Origin: Okapia johnstoni
Taxonomy: Eukaryota; Chordata; Mammalia; Artiodactyla; Giraffidae
Direction: 5' to 3'
Length of the DNA: 64,000 nt
NCBI GenBank assembly: GCA_024291935.2
Contig: CM044309.1
Coordinates: 96,063,628-96,127,627 of the forward strand
A program made the translations under genes and the position numbers. Shown piece after piece: positions 12,901-24,900 of this stretch; the stretch's first letter is position 1, and the number at the start of each line of letters is the position of its first letter. The notes below the pieces were generated by a model. It searched no databases and was not told the origin of the DNA. It saw only the letters and a list, made by a program, of their open reading frames with translations.

Positions 12901-15900
12901 TTTATATCTATAGATCTTAGCTGTTATTTCTTACTTTGTATACTATTATTGCTCATTTTTTTCTCTTGTCCCTTTCCCAGTTTTCCTGTAGCTTTTCATT
13001 TCCTGGTTTATAGGCACTTCTTTTTTCTCTCTTCACTCTCATCACTTTATATTTTTAAACTTGATGTTCTTCACAGTCTCAAAAAAACATCCAAACACTT
13101 CTTTCTTATGTCCCCTTTAATATTCGTTGTTAGTGATTTGCCATAGTACTTTTATGTTTGGGATAAGAGAATAGCTTATCTTTAAAAATGAGTTTTTAGA
13201 AAAATAAGATAATACTAAAACAGTTTTACCTTTTTGACTTTTTCTGGCCGGTGGGGATGGGGGAGAGGATGGGACACTCAATACTTTTTTGTTAAGAGGG
13301 AAACTTAAATGTCCAAAAAAAGTTAAAAGTAAACGCATTAAGACTTTTTGCTGCTTTGCAGTTTATTTTGATTTTTGGTTCAAGATATGCATCAAAATTA
13401 ATCTTTCGTTTCAAACTGTTATTCTGTTATGTCAATGATATTTAGAATATACAGTTAAATAATTGTTTTTTTGTCCTTGTTCTGAGCACAAGCCATCGTT
13501 TTAAAATAAAGTTTTCTCGATAAAACCAAAGAATTGTTCTGAAGATTACTAACCTTTATAATTTTTTTTTGACATCATAAATAATCTGTAGCCTCTTGGA
13601 TAAAGTGTATTATATAAATAGGAATGAGTTGAACTGGCTTTTATTAGTTTCGATCGTTTGGATATCTTCCATATTAAATGGTTATAATGTGGATATTTAA
13701 GTGGTAATTAAAGTATTAGATCAGTGGTCCTTATGCTTAACAGTGTCACTGGTAAAGCAAGTAGATGTTTATTGTACGTGAGTAAATATACATGCACATA
13801 TACTTTATGTGTTTATACAAATTTATAACTGGTTTACTTAACCAGCCTTAATTTTACAGTAATAGGATTTAATTATTCATTAGGTTTGTTATTTGTATAG
13901 TATCAGTATCTGCATTTGAATGGGCTATATCCACATGTTTTTTGTCACCAGATAGCTGATGAGTTTAGGCAGAAAAACTAATTAGGTTAGCTGTATGTAC
14001 CAAAATTTCATTTCCATTAGAATGTACTATTTAATTCTTAGGCTGACTTATTTGAATTACCTTATCTCTTACCAACTAGCAAGTCTAGTTAACTAAAAGT
14101 AAGGAAATCAAATGCTTTTTGTTGCATCTGAGATTAGCTCATGGGTCCAGCTAATATAAACTTAGCAAAAAAGTTGGATTTTTATATAATAAGTATTTTG
14201 ACTGCTTTTCTTTTTTTTTTTTCTCTTCTAAACTGGGTTTTCTTTGGAGACTGCTTAGGGAAAGGTAAACTGTAGCAGTAAAAGATGATTTTTTGGGGAT
14301 GATGTTATAATTATCTATTTTAGCACTTATATTTTTTGGTCAGTATCTGCTATCTAAGGCAGAATTTCCCAAAGTTGTATTTCCTGAAGGCTAGTCCACA
14401 TAGTTGAGTTTCTGATTTATAAGTTTGAAGCCACTCTGGAAATTTCACGGTACACAGTAGCAAATGGAAGACTCTGAGGTGGTCTGCTGCAAAGAAACTG
14501 GTTGGCTTTATTACTGTAGTTCCCCAAACTAGTTTGACCACTGAAACTTTCTTTTTTAATAACATGAGTATTTTTGCAAAATTTATTCCATGAGACATAC
14601 TTTGGTAACTGTACTTAAAGGTGATAACCAAACTAGCTAAACTTCAGTTAGAATCATGAACTTTGTTTTACTTTTTAAAATTGTGCTACTTCTAATGTCT
14701 TTTTTGGGAACTGTGTTTTTTCATGGTTTTTGTATTATTTTAATATCTATTATTGCCTAAGATCCTCTCCTTGTTGGCTACAAACTTTTCCATTTTTTAT
14801 TTTAGAGCTGAGTCAATTTATGAAGAAATGAAACAGAAATATGGAACTCAGGGTTGCTATCTACTTAAAATTAATTCTCGAACATCTAATCGAGCATCAG
14901 ATGAACAGATACCAGATCCTTGGAGTCAGTATCTCCAGAAAAATAGTATTCAAAACCAGGTATATGTAAAAACAACAATGAAGCAAACCACAAAAGCTGT
15001 ATTTCAGTTTTATGGCTAATGGCATCACTGTAGAATTACTAACAGTTATTTTATGGAATCTGGCTAGTTTTGATCCATCAGTATGTGAACTCTTAATGTT
15101 TCAAAAGTTGTTTTTAACTGCAGTAATCCCTTCTGTGTATACCTTTCAGGTATAAATATCAGTGTTAATTGTTTTCTTGAAAGATGAAAAGTGGAGACTT
15201 CCCTGACAGTCCAGAGGTTAAGACTCTGCGCCTCCACTGAGGGGGGAACTAAGATCCCACAAGGCGCATGGTGTGGCAAAAAAAAAAGATGAAAAGTGAA
15301 TTATACATTAAGAATTGAATTAGATTGCCTAAACACGAAGATAATAGAATTTTTGGCTTGCACATTAAATTCATTATGAATGCTTACAGTCAATTCTTTA
15401 TTATCCACATGTTCTGGGGGTTGCCTTCCTTCATTTTCAACATGCTGTTCTTATGGCCACCTTTTGGAGCTCATACTTTTTAGGTGGGTGGGCTTTTTTC
15501 CCTAACTTTCCTTTGATTTCCTTTTCTTTTGAATTTCCAGGAAGTTTTGTTTCTTCCTAATCTGCTCTTCTAATGTTGATTTCCAGACTAATGTTAATTG
15601 CTGTCTGTTGGCTGGTGTGTGGTGGGTGTAAAGTTTCATGTTCTGTCCAACTTTTAAGATAGAATTTTATGCCACTTGGTACTAGTCAAATGCCAAGTTC
15701 TATGCTTAGTTCAGATAATCAAGAGTTGACTGTTTTTTGTTTAGAAGGAAGATTTCCAAAGTAAATGGAAAATATATTTGTATTTTGTATGATTAAGCTA
15801 CATTATGTACTTTATGTGATACTGTTTTAAGAAATATGAATTAGAAAGTATGTACATTTTGATGTTCTAATAGAAATATTGTTTAATAATCTGTTTATTT

Positions 15901-18900
15901 GCCTTTTTATCTTATATATGAAATTTTAAATCCAATTTTACTCACTTTAATATTGAGATGATGGTTGACCTTCTTTAAGATAATGCTGGGGAAAAATGTC
16001 TGAGGGAAAAAGAACCAGTTGGAGGTAGAAGAGCTTTAAATGGTGTTTCAGGGCCATACTCAGAATAGGAATAGTATTGAAATACTCAGTTTAGAATCTA
16101 ACCATCTAACGTTGGGAAGGGGAACATAATAAGTCAGATTGTGCAGTTGGAGAACTTTTAATAGAAGACAGAGCTATAGATACTATACAGCTTAGAATCC
16201 TAGAACTCCAGGATTGGAGGATAGTCTAAAAGTTGTCAGATCCAGTCGTCGTTCTGATGCTTTTATTTCCTTTAAATCTATGAGTGCCTCATCTATTGAA
16301 AGTACTCACTGTTTCTTTAGGTGACCTGCTCCATGTTTAAGCAGCTTGAGGATCAACCAAAATTTTTCTTCCTTTGCTTGTACTCAATCCTATAGGGACC
16401 ATGTCAATTTTTCATTAAGATGACTTTCAGAATATAGACCATAACTCTCATGTCTTTTAAAATATTTTTATAGGCTAAATATTACCATTTTTTCAACTCT
16501 TTCTTAAATGCTATTTTTAGACAATTTCTTGTCCTGATCACCTTCCCCTTATTAAGTTCTAGGTTATATATTTTTCTCAAAGTCTGGCACTCAGAATAAT
16601 ACCTCATGATATTAGGGGGCTCATGGAGTAGTCTGGACATTTTTAAAGTTTCTTTTGGTGGCTGAAACCAGTACCCTTTGTACAAGTAAACATTGCATTG
16701 GATATTTTTCCAAAACTTTTGTGTATTCAGAATGCACTCCAACCTATTAATACTGTGTCCATGACCCAGGGGATTCCATACCTTCCTTTTTTACCCCTGC
16801 TGACTCCAGTAGTCCATCTGTCTTGCCATTATTCCTTACATAGTTGCATATACGGATTCATATAGGCATGTGCATATCACATATAAACAGATAAACTGAG
16901 ACAGAAGTAACTTGAATTCAGAAGAATTAAGGTAGTTTGCATGTGGAACAATATAAGGATATAGTAGGTGTGGATTTAAGTGATAGAATATGATACATGG
17001 AAGAAGTTAAGAATTTGGAAGATTAGAAATTTTTTACTGTAGCAAAAAAAATGAGGTTTACCATAGTTGATAAATTTGGTGATATCTTAAACATGATTAA
17101 GTATAACTGTTAACACTTTTTATATTTTATTTTGATAGGAATCATATGAAGATGGCCCTTGTACTATAACTTCAAATAAGAATTCTGATAGTAACTTGCT
17201 TTCATTGGATGGATTAGATAACGAAGTCAAAGGTCTTGATATACTTTCTCTTAAGTTTGTCTTTTGATTGAAAATAGCACTCTTGTTAAAGCATGCTAAC
17301 CTTTATATGTAAAAGATGGAGAAATTTTCATAGTGAAAAGAGATAATGGACAGATTAGCTTTTCCTTTGAAGATTTTATTGAGTTATTTGAGTTTGATGT
17401 TTTTTGACATTTAAAAATTTGTTTTATAAGAGTAATAAGTCAAACTTCATAAAAATTTTTTCGGTAGAAAGCAAGGGACGGTATGATATGTAGCATTAAT
17501 TATTTCCTCATTCACGTGATTTTGAGAGTTTTATTTTTGTATTTTAAATTACAGTTTAGATAGTGATAGCTTTAAAAACTTTTTGTTATAATTTTTCTTA
17601 TTGGTTAGTTGTGCTATTTAAAAATAATTTTTGTATTTTAACACTATTTTTCTTCATTTATTTACATAAATTAAAAATTTTCTATTACATGTAATAGGTA
17701 TTAACCCAAGTCCTGATTTTAGGGGGGGAACTTGAATGTTTCTAAGACATACAGTAAGAGAAAGGGTTCCAGTACTATTTGTTTTCTTTAGCAGTATGGT
17801 AGTAATGCTGCAATTTTCTGTTGCTTTCTGAGAGTAAAACAAAGATCTGTTTTTCAGTAGATGGCTTACCAAATAACTTTAGAGCTCACCCACTTCAATT
17901 GGACCCCTCCAGTGACTCTTGTAACAGCATTGATGGCCCAGATCATGTAAAATCCGCTTCATCATTACACGAAACAAAGAAAGCAAATGCTGGAATTATT
18001 CATGGTGCATGTTTAACCCTTACTGATCATGATAGAATTCGACAGTTTATACAAGAGTTCACATTTCGGGGCCTTTTGCCACATATAGAGAAAACGATTC
18101 GGCAATTAAATGATCAGGTAAGATTTAATTATTTGCATTAGTATTTTTTAAAATTTCGGGAAATAGTAAACTTGGGAATATAGTAGTATAAGTTAAAGAG
18201 TTCATATTTTTATTTTTAAAAATAGACAAATATTAGAATTTATTAACTTATTATCAAGTGATGAAATTCTAGTAAACCCTAGAAAACGCTTATTTATTTT
18301 TACTAGGGATTTTGTCAGGATTTTGGATAATTTTCTTTAAATCGTTGTTAAAGTGCACATTTGCTCACTCTTAAAACTTTTTAGTTATTTAGAATTTTTT
18401 CTTTTCTATGTAAATAAGAACACTAAACTCATGTTTCTCAACATATTTCATTTGTTTTCTTAGCTAATATCAAGAAAAGGTTTGAGTCGATCTCTATTTT
18501 CTGCAACTAAAAAATGGTTTAGTGGCAGTAAAGTTCCAGAAAAGAGCATTAATGAGCTAAAAAATACATCTGGATTGCTGTGAGTAAAATATTAGCTATT
18601 TTTAGTTTTCCTGTATTTAACTCTGATTAGTGTTTAACTAATGATGTTCTGCAGAAAATGACTAGGTCTCTAGTTTCTTAGTTTCAGTTTGGTCAAAACT
18701 CTGGTAGATAAGAATTCTGCTGCTAAGTCACTTCAATCGTGTCTGACTCTGTGCGACCCCATAGACGGCAGCCCACCAGGCTCCCCCGTCCCTAGGATTC
18801 TCCAGGCAAGAATACTGTATGGGTTGCCATTTCCTTTTCCAGTGTATGAAAGTGGAAAGTGAAATTGAAGTTGCTCAGTCGTGTCCGACTCCTAGTGACC

Positions 18901-21900
18901 CCATGGACTGCAGCCTACCAGGCTCCTCTGTCCATGGGATTTTCCAGGCAAGAGTACTGGAGTGGGGTGCCATTGCCTTCTCCGGTAGATAAGAATAGTG
19001 ACCATAAATAAGTTATATTAAATTAAAAAACAAAATAAGTAATTGGATATCTAAAAATAAACAAGATCACAGGGAGGTCACATTATTTTGGGTCTGTTTT
19101 CCTTAAAAAGAGAAGAGTTGGATTAGGTATTCATTGATAACTCTTCTTTATTAAAGTACTGAAGTCTAGTAATTCTAAGACAGCATGTATTTAGAAATTT
19201 TGTCTAAAATCTGGTTTTAAGGGAAGATAAAATTCATTTTAGATTTTTTTTGACTGTATATAAAGGTGAGTCACCTGGATAGAATTGATCATTTGCTTCC
19301 TAATTTGACCATGGAGAAAGTACTTGCCTTCTGCTAAGAAGTTCTCAATGTAGGGACATAAATTATATAGATACAGATGTAACAGTCTGTTTCCAAATGT
19401 CTTTGAGCAATTCTCCCTCCTTGGAGGTAGAATTTTTATAAGATAGGATCAGGTTTTCCTGTGTTTTGGACAGTTGGGCATCTTTTTAGACATTTTGTAA
19501 TATTTAATGGCTTAGAGGTCATAGATTATGAATTCCTTTCTTATTTTGCATCTATAGGTATCCACCAGAAGCGCCAGAACTTCAGATCAGGAAAATGGCT
19601 GACCTGTGCTTTTTGGTGCAGCACTATGATTTGGCGTACAGTTGCTATCATACTGCAAAGAAAGATTTTCTTAATGATCAAGCAATGCTTTATGCAGCTG
19701 GTGCCTTGGTTGGTATTCTGTAGTACTGTAATTTCTTGTTCCTGCTACCATGAATGACTTAGAAATTTTTCTTTATGAAATGGCAAGCAGAATTTTCCCT
19801 AGGGATCAAGTTGTACTCAAAGAGCTCATAATGCTTTATAGATTTTGAATTAATTGAAGATAACTTGATGGATTTCTGTTAAATTAGTATCTTCAAACAT
19901 GGTCATACATGAGGGTTGGTTTCTTAGATTTGATTAGTACTTTCTATTTAATTTGAATTACAGTTTGTACTATATTCCCAGTATAAGAACTTCTCTTTTT
20001 TAGAGGATTCTTTTTTATCTCTTGAAAAATGTTTTAAAATTGTTCGAAATGTTTTTTCTGATCTAAAACTGTTTATTGGCTAAGAACATGTACTTTGGTG
20101 TGTGACAAACTTTCATCTTAGGCAAGTTACTGAATATCTCTAAGCCTTAGTTTTCTCATCTGTAAAATGTGAATCCTAAATATGGTTAGATAAGGTACAA
20201 GGTTTGTAAAGTGCCTGGCACACTACCTTGTATTTAGGCTGTCAGTAAGCATTGGCAGTGTTGGTTTTGTAATTGATATAAAACCTAGGTGTTTCAGAAA
20301 GAATTTTCTATGTTGCCCTATAAACTTTTAATGTATTTGAAAAGTTGTCATAAATATGTTTGTAAGGTGCTTTCTGTGCTTAGAAAAGAGTAAACTAGCA
20401 TTGGTACTTTCTACATAGTCTTATTTATTTAAACAACAGGACCTGTGACTTAAAGGGAAACCTATTTAGGATTCATTTTAGGGTGATTTATCCTACATAA
20501 GGACAGAGTGCCCTACATGTAACAGCTACATACAGAAAAGTTATAAAATTGTTCTTGGTTTTAAATGATAAATGAAAAACATTAAAATTTTCCAATTGGA
20601 TAAGGTATGCAAGGATTTTTATGTTCTTTTTTTATTAGAACAAAATGAGTTGCTGGAATATATAATAAAGAGCTGAAAGAGCATGCCACTAATGGAGAAA
20701 AGGGAAAGGGATATTTTCAGAGAACCAGTATTTTTCCCCATCTCATCTCCATTTGCTGTTGAACAAAGCATACCATTGGCCATTTGGTTTAAAGAAAAAG
20801 CAGTGTGCTTGTGCACATACACCATTTACTTTATGTTCAGTTAAAGGATGGGGAAGGGGAAAAGGAAAGAACAGAGAAATTATACTGTAGTAGTCAGGAT
20901 GTGGTGGAACCAAATTGCAGATTTGTAACTGAGAATGTCTTCTTGGTCTGGAGGAACAGAATTCTGGGGTTAAGTAGCAGGTTCCCTTTTTAGTAGAAAC
21001 CTCTTGTCTGCCACTGGAACACATCAGTTGTATCTTCAGCCTCCATTTCCAACTGTGCAGGTGTGTCTGTTTCATTAATTGGCATCCAGACAAATGGGAA
21101 ACTGGCCTGCCTCGTTGACAAAGCCTGTAGTTCACAGTAGGCTTCCATTAGTTTACTAAGTGGTGTGTGCCTCTTGATCTTAAACTGCGCCACAGAACTC
21201 TTCTGCCCTGCCCCCTTCAAATTAATAGGATCATCATTCTCAGTCTTGACTCCTCCCTTGGGCTTTTCATTGCCCATGGCATGTGCAGGAGTCTCCTCAG
21301 CTGTCGCTTCAAAAAAGAGGTACCAGGTCCACACCAAAGGGGCATGTGAGAAAGTGTCAGAAGGAGGCGGAGGCAGAGGGCACACATCGTGTGCTCCCTT
21401 TCCCACTCTGCGTGCCTGTGTAGTCTTTTTAAAAATATGTAAGCTATAAACAACAGTGTGAAGAATAAAAATACATAAGAACTCTACTTCATTGATAATT
21501 ATCATGTAATAACTGCCATCTATTTTGCATTTATTTTAATCCTGTATATATAAAAATAAGGTAGTAATTTTAAAAAGTAAAGCTAAAATAGCAAAAAGTC
21601 ATCTAACTTAAAAAACCTTTAGGAACTGAAAATGTTGATGAATAAAAGTATTTGAAAAAGTATATGAATTGTTCTTGGCTAGACAGCTTCTGGTCTATGG
21701 TTAACTAACATAAGCTAATAGAAAATCACAAACACTTAAATGTTATTTCATCAATACTTTATAACGTAAGTTCATAATTACAAAATTATGCATAATGTAT
21801 CTGCAAATTGAAAGTTTGGAAAAATCTTATGGCAGAAAATTTGTATGATTTTTATGGTATTTAAGCCTTTTCATTTCTGTCTACCATCTCATTAATATTG

Positions 21901-24900
21901 CATTTAAACCATTTAGATGGAGGCATATTAGTAGAGGCATATGAAGGAAAAATAATTGAACACTGGGAAGTAAAAGCATAGCTACTATAACATATGTACA
22001 CCTAAAAATCACTGTAGTCTATAATTACCCTAAAAATAATAAGCCTTAGAGAAAAATTGGTCTGGTAGAGTCCTCATAAAAGCTATGTATCTTTGTAACC
22101 AGAGCATAAGGTGACGTGTGAGGCAGCTTAGCATGGTGGAGGTTATCCCAAGAAATAAAAAAAGTATGCAAAACCAGTTTGTGAACCCTGGGGTGGGGAA
22201 AAGAGCTCCTACCCAGTGGAATTGCTGTGAAGGTAAGCGTGGAAAGAAGTGCAGCCTGCCTTGAGCAATAGCTGTGCAAGGCTAGGAGTATACATCTCTA
22301 GAGAGACGCCCCCTACCCCCCAGTCACACACACATACAGAGTAGGCATTCATTTTTTATTTTCTTAAAGCACAGATTGCCCAAGCTAAGTTCAGAGCTTT
22401 TTCCTTTCCTGCTGAAGGTTATAATTCTATATTTGCTATTTTTGATCCCCTTGCCTAAGAAAAACTTGTTGAATGAATAAAAATTCTGTTTGTACTGATA
22501 CCACTTTCCTCTTTACCATTCACATAGTAGATAATTCATCACAGACTATACTGCTTGCCTTTTTTGATGAAAACTAAAATTCTTAATTATTTTAACTATA
22601 AAGTTAAAAGGTACATCACAGCAAAACCAATAAAAAAATTCTTGGAGAAATTTTGTAGTTTATTTTGTAGTTTAATTTGTCATAACTAGCTGAAGGTTAA
22701 GTAGGTCACTCCAGTTCTTGACGAAAGTCTTTGTAAAATATGTTAACCTGTTATTGTATATTGTAAGAAATGATTTAATGGTTGATTATTAAAGATCATG
22801 CAGTTACTTGGGGTGATCATTCTGAATGTTCTCACTGTATTCTTAGAAATTGTTAGCTTGTTGTATACTGATTTGTAATTTCTTGTAGAATTAAATTAGA
22901 AAATGACTTGGAATTCGAAGCCTATTTTTCTTACAGGATTTTTTCCTTAGTACACTTCTGTTGATGTGTGTATGTATGTGTGTGTGTGTATGTATGTATG
23001 AGTGTGTGTGTGTATATATGTGCAGTATATATAGTGCATATGTAGCAAATATAATGTATTTTTATATAGTATTATACAATACATATGGGGCTTCCCTGGT
23101 GGCTCAAATGGTAAAGAATCTGCAATGCAGGAGACCCTGGGTTCGAGGTTGGGAAGATCCCCTAGAGAAGGTAAAGGCTACTGAGTCCAGTATTCTTGCC
23201 TCAAGAATTCCATGGACAGAGAAGTCGGGTGGGCTGCAGTCCATGGGATCTCAAAGAGTCAGGCATGACTGAGGGACTAACGTTTCCACTTTCATGCTAT
23301 ATATGTAATGTATTTTAGTTTTTTTTGTGTAATATAGAACCCTATGTATATTCATTATATTTATTAGTTAAAATATAAGCTAGTTAAGAAAACATGATGT
23401 TTCAGAGCCATAGAAAATTTTGTCACATGGCGATCACATATTTTCATTCAGTTTCTTCAGTAAATTTTTGCGCTGAATGCTGAGGATACAGATGTTCTGA
23501 AACAGGTAGGGTTCATACTGTCATGGAACTTAAATAGTCTGTCAGGCTAAAGGCTTTAGTCATATCCCAGTTTTTACATAAATTATTTTTGTGTTTTTTC
23601 CTCTATTTTAAAAACTGTTGCAGGAAAGTGTTTCTTCATCCTAAAAGTAGGTTGGCATTAGGAAATTTCTCCCCAATTTATGGAAGTTTCATTTATTTCT
23701 AGTTTAATTTTTATTAAAAGTTGGTCTATATGAGACTACAAGTATGAATGTAATACAGTATTTTACTAAGAGTCCAAAGCCTTCATTTTTATCTTCATTT
23801 CTTTCTCTTTTTTGGCTGCACAGTGAGGCATGCAGGATCCCAGTTCCCTACTAGGGATGGAACCTATGCCTCCTGCATTGGGAGCGCAGAGTCTTAACCA
23901 CTGGACTGCCAGGGAAGCCCCTCATCTTCATTTCTAAATCCTTTAGCACCATTGTATATTATTTGAATTATTAACAATGGAATGGGTCTTTGAAGTGAGA
24001 AGTCCTAAGAAGTTGACAGATTGGTTTCAGAAATGGCTTTTATGCCTTTTGATAAAGAATATGAACCATAGAGTTTGTAAGAGGTGAAAGGTATATAGTA
24101 CAAGTTGTTGTGAGCTCTGTTTTCGAATATCGAAACCAATAAATTGGAATCAGATGCACTTTGTTTCTCTCTCTATGGCTCTATCCTATCATTGGTCTGT
24201 TCTCTACTCTCTAAGGAATAGGCAATAATGAGGAGGTGGCAGCAGAAATCTTACTTAATAGTTACAGACCATGACCAACAGTGTTTACTAGATCTTCTTG
24301 AAAAAAACTTATTTAAATAATGAATGCCAGACTTTGGAATGTGATTGGAGAACTTTAAAACTGAAAGCATATAAACGTAATTATTTCCAAGTCTGCATTA
24401 AGCTATCAAATTTATATATGTGGCTACATAAAAAAACTCAGTGAACTGCATTCCAATTTTTAGACTATGAATGCTAAACTGACTACAAGAATTTTCTCAT
24501 TTTGAAATACTATAATGTCTTTTTCTCTAGGAAATGGCAGCTGTGTCAGCTTTTCTTCAGCCAGGAGCACCCAGGCCATACCCTGCACATTATATGGATA
24601 CAGCAATTCAGACATACAGGGATATCTGCAAGTAGGTGACTAGAATATTTATGTTCTATCTCTTTAGAGATAAACTTGACATTTATATTGTTATTAGATA
24701 TAAGTGGTTCTTTGTTTTTTTATGTTTTAAACTTAAGCTCCCAAATCAAGTTAATACATAGATGAGATGATCATTTAAAACTAGTGTTTTACTACATTTT
24801 CCTTTCCTGGAAGGATTTGTAGTTAGGAGTTAGTTATATGTAATGTTGAACTTACTTGTTTCATTGAGGGCAATTTGTGTTTTGAGAACATTTCTCACTT

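Larger units (their letters stand above)
19709..24530 (+). other. TRAPPC8: TRAPPC8 intron E8/E9 (4.8 kb)
   Basis: MIR remnant (20115), antisense SUMO2 retrocopy (20620-21415), TG microsatellite, Bov-tA (23088) and antisense CHR SINE (23803). 23460-23560 resembles an old L2-type tail. 21430-22950 shows nothing I can name. Confidence 0.9.
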
